NCBI RefSeq assembly: GCF_022539665.2
Contig: NW_026712510.1
Location: 1-64,000 of the forward strand
Reading direction: 5' to 3'
Length of the DNA: 64,000 nucleotides
Source: Daphnia carinata
Taxonomy: Eukaryota; Arthropoda; Branchiopoda; Diplostraca; Daphniidae
A program made the translations under genes and the position numbers. This document shows, one piece after another, positions 33,650-44,352 of this stretch (within the stretch, counting starts at the first letter, position 1; every line of letters begins with the position of its first letter). A model generated the notes under the pieces. That model ran no database searches, was not told the origin of the DNA, and saw nothing but the letters and a program-made list of their open reading frames with translations.

Positions 33650-34720
33650 ATGTATAGCACTTTTAAAGATATACAAGTAGTGGCAACTCTCGAAACCAAC
33701 CCGATCTACCCAGACTTACCCGTCGTAACATTACCTCCACTATATCCTACCTTACCAACACAAAACTCTGAGACACAAACCCTCAAAGAAAATTTTGCTA
33801 TAAAGTGGAAAGAGCTCGTAGAGCTAGAATATAACTATCTCCTCGAGAAAACTAAAACATACCAAACAACTTCAACAACAACAAATATAAAACAATTGGA
33901 AGAAAGGAGAAAACTCTCCCACAGAGAGCTAAACAACGCTCTACAACTATACACTCACTCACTAATAAAGCAAAATCTCGAGACAAAAGACGACACCACC
34001 TCACACGAGTCAATCAGCAAGACCACTGAAGCCTTAAAAAATCAACTAGCGAAATCTGGCGAAGAAAATAATTTCGTCGACACTCTTATCCACCAGTTAA
34101 AAACAGTCCACGGCAAAGAAAAAGAATTCCTCAGCCAAACGTTAGCTGTCCTTCAAAGTGAAACTCTACACCAGCAAGTAGAAGAGCAGCAAGCAAAAGA
34201 TCAGATTACCGCAGAAAATACCAATCTACGAAAACAGATCGAGAGCAACAAGAAAAAGGCAAAGAGTTCAAAGTACACGCTCAGCAGTTCCCTAGAGCGC
34301 CTGCAAGAAAACAACGAGTCCTTGAAAAATTCATTTGAAAGAGCAAATACCCGAATTGCAGAATTGGAGAGTGACTTACAAAAATCACAAGAAGCTGAAA
34401 AATATTTCGAAGACCGGCTGAAAAAGAGAGAAGAAATTACCGAAAACGTTGAAAGAGAGGGTCAAGAGACAATTAATAAACTCGAAGCAGAAAATATCCA
34501 ACTACAAGAAAAACTAAACAGTACCAGAAAACAGATAACAGTAAACGTTGAAAGGATAAAAGAATTAGAAGCAGCTACAAACGAAATAAAAACTCAGCTG
34601 GACAAGTCAAAAGCAGAAAAAGTCACGCTAACTAAGACGCAAGCGGAAACTGTTCTTAAAAATAAAGACCTGGATCGAGCACTAGCAAATAAAAAAGCAG
34701 ACAGCAGAACAAGAAAATAA
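33650..34720 (+). CDS. Gag of element G2, N-terminal coiled-coil part
   Basis: 356 codons from an ATG at 33650. After a short Pro-rich start, nearly the whole segment is a Lys/Glu/Gln-rich heptad-like coiled coil, an unusual N-terminal extension for a Ty3/gypsy Gag. The frame ends at TAA (34718-34720), but the coiled coil carries straight on in the +1 frame from about 34704. The segment is therefore the front of one interrupted Gag rather than a separate protein. The break sits beside an A6 run (34692-34697), so an indel, a sequencing error or +1 slippage are all possible. Short upstream ATGs in the leader (around 33583 and 33595) end within a few codons. Confidence 0.8.
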   Translation: MYSTFKDIQVVATLETNPIYPDLPVVTLPPLYPTLPTQNSETQTLKENFAIKWKELVELEYNYLLEKTKTYQTTSTTTNIKQLEERRKLSHRELNNALQLYTHSLIKQNLETKDDTTSHESISKTTEALKNQLAKSGEENNFVDTLIHQLKTVHGKEKEFLSQTLAVLQSETLHQQVEEQQAKDQITAENTNLRKQIESNKKKAKSSKYTLSSSLERLQENNESLKNSFERANTRIAELESDLQKSQEAEKYFEDRLKKREEITENVEREGQETINKLEAENIQLQEKLNSTRKQITVNVERIKELEAATNEIKTQLDKSKAEKVTLTKTQAETVLKNKDLDRALANKKADSRTRK

Positions 34721-36410
34721 AATATCCCGCCTGGAGAATCGTATCGCAGAGTATAAACAACGAGAACTTCTATTCATCGAAGCCGAAGAGACCCATACAA
34801 AACAGGAACAGCCCGGGGAAGTAACGAGATTAATTAATGAAATACACGACCTATCCTCGTTAAGTGAAGTGCAAGATAAATCACTACATTTTGAACTTGA
34901 AGCTGAGCAAATAATAGAACTGCAAAAAGTTATCGAACTATTGGGAAAACAAGTTGAATCCCAAAGTAAAAATATAACCTCCTTGGAAAAAGAAAACTAT
35001 CATCTCAAAAGGACCATGGGTAAACACCACGACGATTCCACCAGACCGGATCTAGGAAGCAGAAAATATACCGCTGAAGAAGAGGCCATGATGAGCATCA
35101 CTCAACCCATTGTAAGAGTGCTGGGAGAACTTTTTTCGAGGGAAGACAAGAAATCCATCCCGCCATTCAAGGGTAAAAGCACCGATAAATTAATAACCGA
35201 ATGGCTCAAAGCAGCTGAGCACGTGGCCCGAAATAACAACTGGGACGACGAGCAAAAGCTACGATTCTTCTCGGACCGACTTAAAGGAGAAGCCATGGAA
35301 TGGCACGAAGCTTACGTCGACGAGAAAGGAGACGAACTGGAATATGGAGAGTGGAAAGCAGCAATAATTGAAAGATTTCAAGATGCATTTGACATAGCAG
35401 CGCTGAAGAAAAAACTAATGAAGCTAAAGCAGAAACCTGAAGAAAATTGCAGAGCTTTCGTGTCGAGATTAAACAGCCTATACGACACCATAGAGGGAAA
35501 GGAAGAAAAACTCGACCACGACAAAACAATAATAGAGGATCAACTATTTAATAAAGTAAAGAAGATGAGGGATACGACAAAGATAAAAATATTACTTCAA
35601 GGGATCTTACCCAAAGTAAAAGTGGAGCTATACCTCAGAATGCCAGAAAAATCCGACGACTTCGATTCGCTTTGCAAACAACTGTTCATATCAGAACAGA
35701 TATTGCACGAAAAGGAAAATAATGAAGATAGAGAAATAACGGCAGTAATTGCTGGAATTACAGACCGTGAGAAAGAACAAGATCACGAATTGTCTAAACA
35801 AAAAACTGAACTAGAACAACTTAGCCAGAGATTATTAGAGTTGGAATGTTTTAATAAAGATCGTGAATCATCACAGGAAAACAGTGTGCAAATTGCAGCC
35901 ACCGACCGTTACGGCAACAGCGGACGGCAGTCGAACATACGCCAGGGTAGACCAGGTTACCCCAGAGAACAGTACTCAGGCAGAGTCCGTTTCCGAGATA
36001 CCTTAGACCGCAGCAGAGCGTCAAGTTATTCACGCAGTAGAGAACCAAGTTTTTCAAAAAGCAGAGAAGCGAGCCCGTTTAGGAGAAACGAACCTACACA
36101 ACGTTGGAGGCGTAACGCACCAATAAGGGATCGTGAGCCAACATATACAACAGGCTTCGGACACCAACGAAACCACCCCTATACACATCAACCGGGAAGA
36201 TACCAACAACCTTTCAGGACTAACAACCACGCAGATATCAGGTACCCGCAGCAAAACGATAGCAACCGCCAATATCGCAGTACAGGAGTCCGTACCCCAG
36301 TAAACAGAGATATAATTTGTCATAAGTGTAACAAAAAGGGACACGTAGCAAGAGAATGTTGGACCAATATGGCACTTATGAATTATGCGAATCACCAACC
36401 AATAGAATAG
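34704..36410 (+). CDS. Gag of element G2, capsid and zinc-knuckle part
   Basis: Continuation of Gag in the +1 frame, ending TAG at 36408-36410. After the last part of the coiled coil comes a retrotransposon Gag (capsid-like) domain, about 35100-35540, with the SIPPFKGKSTDKLITEWL entry, a central MEWHEAY motif and a basic helix. Further on is an Arg/Ser-rich segment with many SRSREP-like repeats, probably RNA-binding. A single CCHC knuckle (CHKCNKKGHVARECW, about 36316-36363) closes the protein. No ATG opens this frame close to its beginning, which supports reading it as part of the upstream Gag. Pol overlaps its end in the -1 frame. Confidence 0.85.
   Translation, partial: AEQENKISRLENRIAEYKQRELLFIEAEETHTKQEQPGEVTRLINEIHDLSSLSEVQDKSLHFELEAEQIIELQKVIELLGKQVESQSKNITSLEKENYHLKRTMGKHHDDSTRPDLGSRKYTAEEEAMMSITQPIVRVLGELFSREDKKSIPPFKGKSTDKLITEWLKAAEHVARNNNWDDEQKLRFFSDRLKGEAMEWHEAYVDEKGDELEYGEWKAAIIERFQDAFDIAALKKKLMKLKQKPEENCRAFVSRLNSLYDTIEGKEEKLDHDKTIIEDQLFNKVKKMRDTTKIKILLQGILPKVKVELYLRMPEKSDDFDSLCKQLFISEQILHEKENNEDREITAVIAGITDREKEQDHELSKQKTELEQLSQRLLELECFNKDRESSQENSVQIAATDRYGNSGRQSNIRQGRPGYPREQYSGRVRFRDTLDRSRASSYSRSREPSFSKSREASPFRRNEPTQRWRRNAPIRDREPTYTTGFGHQRNHPYTHQPGRYQQPFRTNNHADIRYPQQNDSNRQYRSTGVRTPVNRDIICHKCNKKGHVARECWTNMALMNYANHQPIE
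36332..36410 (+). promoter_or_regulatory. Gag/Pol overlap, candidate -1 frameshift region
   Basis: The pol frame is open from 36332, after a TAA at 36329-36331, and gag ends at 36410, leaving a 79-nt overlap with pol in -1. The only homopolymeric word is CAAAAAG at 36332-36338 inside the zinc-knuckle codons. It is not a canonical X XXY YYZ heptamer, so the slip site is uncertain. Confidence 0.4.
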
Positions 36411-39400
36411 ATAAGGCACCAACCCGCAGTAGCATAAAATCGGATAAATTAGATTTTAACATACCCCAACTAATACGCATACCCATTAGAATTTATGGAA
36501 TAGTACTTAGAGCTTTGATAGACACTGGAGCAGCAGCCAGTCTAGTTTCCGCGGATACCTTACTCAGCATAAATGAAAAAGAACTAAAACAAATAAAAAA
36601 TAAAAATACACCCACGTTTAGGACCGTATCCGGTCAGACACTAAAATCAATAGGGCAATATGAACTAACAATTACCATAAGTAATAATCATTTAATCAAT
36701 CATTACTTCTATGCCATAGAAAAGCTGAACGAAGATTGCATTTTAGGCTTAGATTTTCTATCTAATAATAACGTGAAAATTAATACTAGAAATAGAGAAA
36801 TATGCTATGACCATTTAGGCGTAGAACATAGCTATAGGCAGAGTATACCGTTATATAACCTAACCTTCGAGAATGCGGGAATTACCATACCAATAATACC
36901 AGTACTTACTAACAATCAAGAGGGAAAACTAACAGCAAAAGATCGCCGTAACTTAGGACCTTTTAGCCAGTGTGATATCTCGAAACAGGACAAGACGAAA
37001 GCGCTAGATAGCCAACCACCACAATTCAATATCCCAGAATTTGAAACTGAAGTCTTAACGAAAGTAAAAAACTTACTTAACAAACATGAGCAATTATTTG
37101 CGGACAAGGAATCAGACCTTGGTCTCGTATCACGAGTAAAACATTTTATAAATACCGGACATGACATCCCGATTAATCAACGACTCCGTAGAACACCCGA
37201 AGCACTGAAAGAAACCGTAAAATCTAAAATTGAAGTAATGCTAAAAAATAAGATAATAAGGGAGAGCTACAGCCCGTTTGCCGCAGCCATCGTAATGGTA
37301 CCCAAAAAGGATGGAGAGATGCGTATGTGCATCGACTATAGGCCGCTAAATAAAATAACAATTAAAGATAAATACCCTTTACCAAGAATTGACGATACTG
37401 TGGATGCATTGTGCGGGTCTATGTATTTTTCATCATTGGATCTTTTGAGCGGATACTGGCAAATCGAGATTGAAGAAAAGGATAAATATAAAACAGCTTT
37501 CATTTGCGAATTTGGACAGTACGAATTTAACAGAATGCCATTTGGGTTAACAAACGCACCAAGTACGTTCCAAAGAGCAATGAATAACATTCTGAAAGAC
37601 GTGCTGTACAAATTCGCCCTAGTATACTTAGACGATATAATTATATTTAGTAAATCGATTAAGGAACATTTATCGCACCTAGATAAAGTTTTCGAGCTTC
37701 TGGAAATTGCGGGACTTAAACTAAAAAGAAAGAAGTGTGAATTTTTTAAAGAAGAATTGGACTATCTTGGATACATCGTTTCTAGAAAAGGGATAACACC
37801 AAATTTGAAAAAATTAAAAGCTATTATAGATTACCCCGCTCCCAAAAATACAAAAGAATTGAGTTCATTCTTAGGTTTGGCTAGTTACTACAGGAAATTT
37901 ATCAGAGCTTTTGCTGATAAAGCTCATCCATTGACTGCACTTACGAAAAAGTCAGCAGAATGGAAATGGGGAGAGTCAGAAGGGGACGCCTTTAATTGTA
38001 TAAAGAACTGTCTCATCACTAGACCTATCCTGAGTTATCCGGATTTTTCGCGCGATTTTATCATCTATACGGATGCCTCAGGGTATGGAATAGGAGCAGT
38101 CTTGGCACAAATACAATCTCTACCTCAATCAGCGGATTCAGGTGAGACTAACGAACCAGTTCCCAGTGAATCAGACGACACAGAAGTCGTCATTGCATAC
38201 AGCTCCAAACATCTGAATGACCGCGAAGCCAAGTGGTCCACCACAGAGAAGGAAGCTTATGCGATCGTTCATGCAATCGACGTATTCCGAACGTACCTAT
38301 ACGGACGTAAATTTACAGTATACACAGACCATCGACCGTTAGAATGGTTAATGAGTAAGACAGAACCAGCAGGTCGACTAGCTAGATGGGCACTCAAAAT
38401 CCAAGAATATGACATCGTAATTGGATATCGACCAGGTAAATCGCACCAAAATGCGGATACCCTTAGTCGTACCCCAGTAGCAACTATAGCTAGTGTAGAC
38501 ATAAGAGGGAGTAAAAGGGAAATTAAACAAGAGGAAAGCGAATGGGTCCGATTACAGCATAACGATATAAATTGCAGAAAAATTATGAGTAATTTAATGG
38601 AAATAAAGAAACAGAGAAACAGAAAAGGAGAGAATATAAATGGATATAAAATAAACGAAAAAGGTGAATTAGTAGATAAATATGGGAGACTAGTGGTACC
38701 AGGAAATAAAATAAGAGAAATAATGGAAGAAAATCATGATCACATGTTAGCAGGACACTTGGGAATAACGAAAACTTTAGCGAGACTACAAAGACAATAT
38801 TTTTGGCCAAACATGAAAACAGATGTTACGACACACGTTAACAGTTGCTTAAGATGTGCAAGGCGTAAAGCCTCCGGCGCAACGATAGCACCGTTGCAAC
38901 CTCTGCCACCGGTTGACAGAGTATGGCAACGCATTGCAATGGATATAGTAGGACCAATTCAAGAAAGTGTTAAGGGATATAAATATATTCTAGTTCTATC
39001 TGATTACGCCAGTCGTTTCGTTTTTGCATTTCCAATGAAGAACCAAACAGCCCAAACAATTGCATCCATTATGGTAAATAAAGTGATAACGAAATACGGA
39101 GCACCCGAGATTGTGCTAACCGACCAAGGAACGAATTTCCTTTCAAGTCTTGTTCAAGAGATGTGTAAACTCTTTAAAATCAAGCAGATGAGAACTACCG
39201 CTTACCACCCGCAAACAGACGGACTAGTAGAAAGATTCAACAGAACCCTGTGCGATATGCTAGCTTGCTACGTAGTAGATGAACCGGAAGAGTGGGACAA
39301 ATACCTACCATTTGTCACCTTAGCGTACAACACATCGCAACAAGCCACGCTAAAGGACACCCCATTTTACCTTTTCTTCGGAAGAGAACCAATTCTACCT

Positions 39401-39990
39401 AACGACATAAAAATAAATCGGAACTTCGAGCACGACGAAGGCAGTAGTGGATTATACTATCAAAAATGGAGAAACGCTCAAGACCTGGCAAGAAGTCACC
39501 TCTTCAAAGCACAAACTAAACAGAAAGGATACTACGATGAAAGAGCAAAAGGAATTGCATATAAAATTGGTGACTTAGTAATGCTAAAAGCTCCACCATC
39601 AGCAGGTAAATTCATTAACAGATGGAACGGACCGTTCCGAATCACACGAAACTTCTCAGACATAACTTACGAGGTCGAAAACATTGAAAATAAAAAACAA
39701 AAAGCAACCGTTCACTCTAATCGCCTGAAACTCTATATCCCTCGAGAAAGTGTACCAAACACCACAGAAGCACTAAATCCAAACGTGAAAATCGAAAGTA
39801 AAAACAAACGAGGTCCTGGAAGACCACGTAAAAATATAACAACAGAGATTAAACCCGTAAATTTGAAAAAAGAAATGAACCCCACGAACCCTTTATCCCG
39901 GATAACAAACCAAAGAATGTCCTATGCCGAACCAAGCACCCCAACCAATTCGAGAAATGCCCGCTATAATCTTAGGAAAAGAACTAATTA

Positions 39991-39991
<1 letters not shown>
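36356..39991 (+). CDS. Pol polyprotein of element G2
   Basis: 1,211 codons from the ATG at 36356; normal expression is probably by -1 frameshift from Gag. Domains: aspartic protease with DTGA near residue 56; reverse transcriptase about 270-510 with YLDD near 423; RNase H from about 570 (TDASGYGIGAVL); integrase zinc-binding H-H-C-C region about 798-840; catalytic Asp near 862, Asp 923 and Glu 959, which keeps D-D-35-E intact; GPF-type C-terminal motif (RWNGPF) near 1090; then a basic tail with RGPGRPRK near 1152, an AT-hook-like motif. All key catalytic residues seen are present, so the enzyme looks functional, unlike that of G1. Stop TAA is at 39989-39991 and a run of 39 A residues follows two bases later. 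Confidence 0.93.

Positions 39992-39993
<2 letters not shown>

Positions 39994-40032
<39 letters not shown>
39994..40032 (+). repeat. Poly(A) run between pol and env of G2
   Basis: 39 uninterrupted A residues starting two bases after the pol stop codon. Length may be imprecise because of homopolymer sequencing. The position suggests a relic of an mRNA tail or slippage expansion. Confidence 0.9.
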
Positions 40033-40036
<4 letters not shown>

Positions 40037-40049
40037 TAGTAATAAAATT

Positions 40050-40068
40050 ACTTTTTTTTTAAAAACAG
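40050..40068 (+). promoter_or_regulatory. Predicted splice acceptor for env mRNA, G2
   Basis: A T-rich run (CTTTTTTTTT) then AAAAACAG ends exactly at the env ATG at 40069. Together with the GAG/GTAAGC donor at 33641 it would place the env start at the very beginning of the second exon. Confidence 0.55.
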
Positions 40069-43000
40069 ATGGAGATAATCCTACTAGTAATTTGCGTGTT
40101 AACTACCCTTGAAACTTCCCAAACAATTTACGTGTCCGTATGCGATTGTAAGAATGTGAAAACAAGAGGCATACTGGATATAAATTCACCCTATTATTGC
40201 GATAAAGAAAATGTCGGAACCAGGGTACATTTCCCACGTTTCCCCACTAGTTATACCTTAATGACAAAACAAAAACCCATTAGAACATGGAAAGGATGGA
40301 CTTGTAAACAATGGATAAAAACAAAAAAAATTACGGGATCCTTTTGGATTGGATCATTCGACACGGTTTTCTCCCAAGAAACAAAACTGATTTCACCGTT
40401 AGAATGTTGGGAAATGGTTAACGATAAGAGATGCGGACGCAATATTATGCAGGCCACCCCAACCTCATTAAGTTTCACAGCAACCCCAACGGGAGAGGGT
40501 GCGTGGTATGCCATTAAAGAATATCGCGTCCTAAATTGCCTTGCAGAAGAGATAACATTAAGACAGGAAACCCCTGAAAGCCCAATTGAAAGCCCTTTTG
40601 GATATTTAAATGCTACCCAACAAGACGGCCAAATCATTCAAAATCATAATACAATAGTATGGGGAGATAAATCTAGTAATGTTTCCAATTCCCAAATAAT
40701 CCTTAAAGGTATCGGATATCTAGAATTGACCCAAACCACAGAAATCGTAAATACCAGCAGACTCTTAGATACCAGTAGACAAATTGAAATATCATTCTTT
40801 AACACCCCTGATAATAATAATAAAGAACTAGCTCAACCCAGCTTTAAAGTAGTCGGCATCCCCCTAACCTTTTTGATATTCCCCGCCGAAACAACAAGAA
40901 AGTTATACAAAATACATAAAAACACCCTACCCTCCTGTAAAAATCAAACCAATATCGACTCATGGTCATGCAATGAGTTTGCAGAACCGAGGAATAGTAA
41001 AACGAAAAGATCCATAAAGCAAGAAGTCGAATTCCTTTTAAACGATCCACTCGAAGAAGCTGAATTGGGAAAACGACTCTACAGCATTTCTTATGCTTGG
41101 GGATGGATTCGTTTAGGCCATCCAAAAATAACAAAGATAGAAGAAAACGGCGTAATACGCAAACAAGATTCAATCGTTTACATCAAGATAATGTACACCC
41201 AAAAACAAGTGACCACCCATAACCAATTCGACATAGACGAGAAATTACCTTATGGAACAGACTTCGAATACCTAATGGACCACACCTTACGAATCCGAAG
41301 AACCACCACGTGTCTAACGACATCGGAGACAAACACGATCATTACGGAACAGTGCGGTGAACGGACATCGCGCTGGCTATTCGATACAAAAAACCACCAG
41401 CTAATATCAATGGAAAAACACCTATGCATCACACTACGAGACGAGGACGAAGGAACCCAACGCTCCTTAATCCTGCAAAAATGCAGCAGATCTGACGATA
41501 TGGACGACAACCAGCAATGGGTATTTGAAACACTGAATTCAAACCCAGAAGTATTAGAGAACTTCCCAGAAACATCCATCGACGAGCTGGAAGAAATAAG
41601 ACTAGAACAGAGAAGAGCAATAGCGACAACCATTAATTCGCCGATTTTTGGAAACTTAATTAAATTCAACCACGGACATGGAAACATCATATGGGATATG
41701 ATCAGCTGGGGACTACTTAAAAGCGGAAGACCACCAAATGAAAAATGTGTAACATACAACGGAACTAACACAATGATGACGCTGGAAGAATGCGACCGAG
41801 ACTGGATCAAATGCCAAAGAAGCCTACAAAAATTGCTAACTAGCAATGACCCACTAGTACAAACTCAAACAACAGTCGCAAACTGCAGTAGGACATTGGA
41901 ACGAGGTCAAGCGTTCGAATATTCAGCGGATTTCACAATCAGACCTTTCAATACCAACAACTGTATCAAGGCTAATACTACGATGTTAGTCTTACAGGAA
42001 TGTTCAAGTACTAGCTCAGTATGGGGAACATTCGAACACACAGGACAATTTATGGCAACGGATAGAACGGGATCACACTCACCTGCCTCAGACAGAAAAT
42101 GTCTGACACTGAAAATAGGAAAGTTAAGCCTAGGACATTGCCACGAAAGGAGCAAGAAACAACACTTCAGCTTCGAGTATAAAAATCCTCACCAAATAAA
42201 AACCTTGCCAGCATCAGCTATCATAGCTTTATATACGCAACAACCGTTCAACGGGAAAACTGTACCACGAATCCCACCGTTAAACAAACATGAAAATATC
42301 AACTCAGTTTTTAGAAGTGAAACGGAAGAACCCCCTACAACAACAGCAAAATCAGTTGGCACATCAACCGCCAAACCGACTACGACGACAACGCATCGTC
42401 CTATTACAACGAAAATTACAACGACACTTAAACATACAACGACTAGTAAAGCTGTGCCTACAACGACGACAAAACCAACAACAACGACAAAACCATCCAC
42501 AACGACGAGGCTAACAACAACGACATCAAGGTCCACATCCACCACGACAAAACCAACTGCAAAGACAACCTTACCGACGGCAAAAACCACATCGCCTTCA
42601 ATAACCACACGAATGGTTACCGCAGCGACTCTCAGCATCACTATCGCAAAAAATGCTAATCCACGACCAGTAGAGGAAATCCCAGAAACAATTCCCACCT
42701 CAACGATCCCCACAACCAAAATCACAAATACACCGACTACAGAAAACACAAAACGCAGCCCCAACACCACCGAATTGGAATACCCGACACCAAGTGAAAG
42801 CGACACGACGACAACCCAAAAGCCAAGAAGCGGAATAACAAAAAGAGAAAAGGAAATGACAAACGATTCATCATCACTACGCCCTAAGGAAGATACCAAA
42901 ACGGAATTATTGGTGTCCACGAATGACCTAAACGATCGGCTGAAGTACGAAATAAGTAAAATGCACGAGCAATATAAAATAAACATAGAGACGGAACACG

Positions 43001-43956
43001 AAAATAAATTGGCCAAAGAAATCAGAGACGTATACTGCCAATTAACAAAGATGAAAAGAACACAAGCAATTATATTGGCCCAAACGAATGGCCTGCTAGC
43101 AGCAGCTGCCATAGGCCTACCTACATGTTCAAGACTTTATGGTTTTGGGCAAGCCATGACGCTACAACAGTGTGAGCAAAAACGAATTCTACTATCGGCG
43201 AAAGAAACGAAATGCGGATTCCAACCGTCCTTCAAGTATGGAAAAATGAATTGCACAATTGGAACAGATGGGTGGTCTATTCACCCATACTCTGATTGTT
43301 TCTGGAAAACGCAACTAGTGAACATAAATGGATACCCGCATTCATGGGAACATAACGACACCAACGGTGATTGGGTAAAACAAGACGCAACAATCCACAC
43401 ACCAAATCTTGATCTAATCGCGGAATTTGACGAACTTCATCTAAACAATTTCGATTATACACTTAAAAGTCACCCAGCCCATAACGCAATGGAGATGGAA
43501 CAATTAAACATACTGAACGATTTAGTCGGAAAACTGCAAGAAGGAGAAGCACGATCACTATCGGACATTGTAGTATCGGAAGCGCAAGAAAATAAAATTG
43601 GAAACATGTTCTCTTGGTTCGACACGTTAAAAATCCTAGGTCTAACATCAATTGGGTTTATACTATTCATAATATGCCTGCGAGTATTTATCGCATGCAA
43701 CCCATGCCCAAGATTACTAAAGAAAATCCATTCAAGAAAAGTAACCGCGAAAAAAATGACAACACAGCTAAACGCACCATCATCACCACCCGCACCAGAA
43801 AAAGAAAATATTTACTCAGCCGAGGAATCTGGTTTGGAAAAAGGCAGACAAAAAACCTGCACAGGTAACCATACGACATGCTCATATGTCGTTGGGCATG
43901 GTATGGTGTGGGAAGACTTGTGCAAATGCACAGGGATCTTGGACACAGGGATTTAA
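40069..43956 (+). CDS. Composite Env glycoprotein of element G2
   Basis: 1,295 residues from an ATG at the predicted acceptor. A signal peptide (about 1-17) leads to a Cys-rich domain (to about 300) and a KTKRS basic site near 310-315 that could be cut by furin. Residues about 398-490 and 558-704 look like two ricin-B (beta-trefoil) lectin segments, with repeated Cys-L-T/I and Q-x-W-like motifs such as NQQWVFE. About 750-930 is a Thr/Pro-rich mucin-like stalk with many TTTT blocks. A second Cys-rich domain and one transmembrane helix (about 1190-1209) precede an 85-residue tail. The Cys-rich outer domains recall glycoproteins of arthropod negative-strand viruses such as chuviruses, known to be captured by retroelements, rather than the F-type Env of G1. 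That relation is my inference. Env would mediate attachment and fusion. Confidence 0.8.
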   Translation: MEIILLVICVLTTLETSQTIYVSVCDCKNVKTRGILDINSPYYCDKENVGTRVHFPRFPTSYTLMTKQKPIRTWKGWTCKQWIKTKKITGSFWIGSFDTVFSQETKLISPLECWEMVNDKRCGRNIMQATPTSLSFTATPTGEGAWYAIKEYRVLNCLAEEITLRQETPESPIESPFGYLNATQQDGQIIQNHNTIVWGDKSSNVSNSQIILKGIGYLELTQTTEIVNTSRLLDTSRQIEISFFNTPDNNNKELAQPSFKVVGIPLTFLIFPAETTRKLYKIHKNTLPSCKNQTNIDSWSCNEFAEPRNSKTKRSIKQEVEFLLNDPLEEAELGKRLYSISYAWGWIRLGHPKITKIEENGVIRKQDSIVYIKIMYTQKQVTTHNQFDIDEKLPYGTDFEYLMDHTLRIRRTTTCLTTSETNTIITEQCGERTSRWLFDTKNHQLISMEKHLCITLRDEDEGTQRSLILQKCSRSDDMDDNQQWVFETLNSNPEVLENFPETSIDELEEIRLEQRRAIATTINSPIFGNLIKFNHGHGNIIWDMISWGLLKSGRPPNEKCVTYNGTNTMMTLEECDRDWIKCQRSLQKLLTSNDPLVQTQTTVANCSRTLERGQAFEYSADFTIRPFNTNNCIKANTTMLVLQECSSTSSVWGTFEHTGQFMATDRTGSHSPASDRKCLTLKIGKLSLGHCHERSKKQHFSFEYKNPHQIKTLPASAIIALYTQQPFNGKTVPRIPPLNKHENINSVFRSETEEPPTTTAKSVGTSTAKPTTTTTHRPITTKITTTLKHTTTSKAVPTTTTKPTTTTKPSTTTRLTTTTSRSTSTTTKPTAKTTLPTAKTTSPSITTRMVTAATLSITIAKNANPRPVEEIPETIPTSTIPTTKITNTPTTENTKRSPNTTELEYPTPSESDTTTTQKPRSGITKREKEMTNDSSSLRPKEDTKTELLVSTNDLNDRLKYEISKMHEQYKINIETEHENKLAKEIRDVYCQLTKMKRTQAIILAQTNGLLAAAAIGLPTCSRLYGFGQAMTLQQCEQKRILLSAKETKCGFQPSFKYGKMNCTIGTDGWSIHPYSDCFWKTQLVNINGYPHSWEHNDTNGDWVKQDATIHTPNLDLIAEFDELHLNNFDYTLKSHPAHNAMEMEQLNILNDLVGKLQEGEARSLSDIVVSEAQENKIGNMFSWFDTLKILGLTSIGFILFIICLRVFIACNPCPRLLKKIHSRKVTAKKMTTQLNAPSSPPAPEKENIYSAEESGLEKGRQKTCTGNHTTCSYVVGHGMVWEDLCKCTGILDTGI

Positions 43957-44091
43957 AAAAAAAAAATAAAATAAAATAAAATAAAAAAAAAAAATAATAA
44001 AAAAAAAAAAAAAAAAAATAATAATAATAAAAATAAAAAAAAAAAAAAAAAAAAAAAATAAATAAATAAATAAAAAATTTGAATAATATTA

Positions 44092-44126
<35 letters not shown>
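43957..44126 (+). repeat. A-rich low-complexity tract after env
   Basis: About 170 bp of almost pure A with scattered T (AAATAAAATAAAAT and AAATAATAAT words and pure A runs to 44126). It begins at the env stop codon. Nothing coding lies here. Confidence 0.9.
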
Positions 44127-44128
<2 letters not shown>

Positions 44129-44352
44129 ATAATAAGTGAAAAGCACAAGGCATTAAAAGAAAGTAGTATATTACATATATCAAAGTAAAAATACAAACAC
44201 AGCAAGTCAAACAGTAATAGACAACAACAATAAATAAAGCTTATAGTAGGATAGTTCTGCTCTAATAGACACCTAATATGATACCCCATTTAAAAGATAA
44301 CCCAAATAAAAGGCCGAGCTAATGATGAAAAGCCGACAAACCAAATGGGTAC

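Noticed and set aside
33650-39991. Classifying G2 as BEL/Pao
   Set aside because: The reverse transcriptase box is YLDD with a MPFGLTNAPSTFQRAM motif and the integrase ends in a GPF motif, both typical of Ty3/gypsy.
42189-43112. 307-residue Val-rich minus-strand open frame
   Set aside because: It is the antisense of the Thr-rich stalk of Env; ACA/ACG/ACC codons read in reverse give valine-rich sequence.
43688-44289. Phe/Tyr-rich minus-strand open frames
   Set aside because: They are the complement of the A-rich tract after env, low complexity only.
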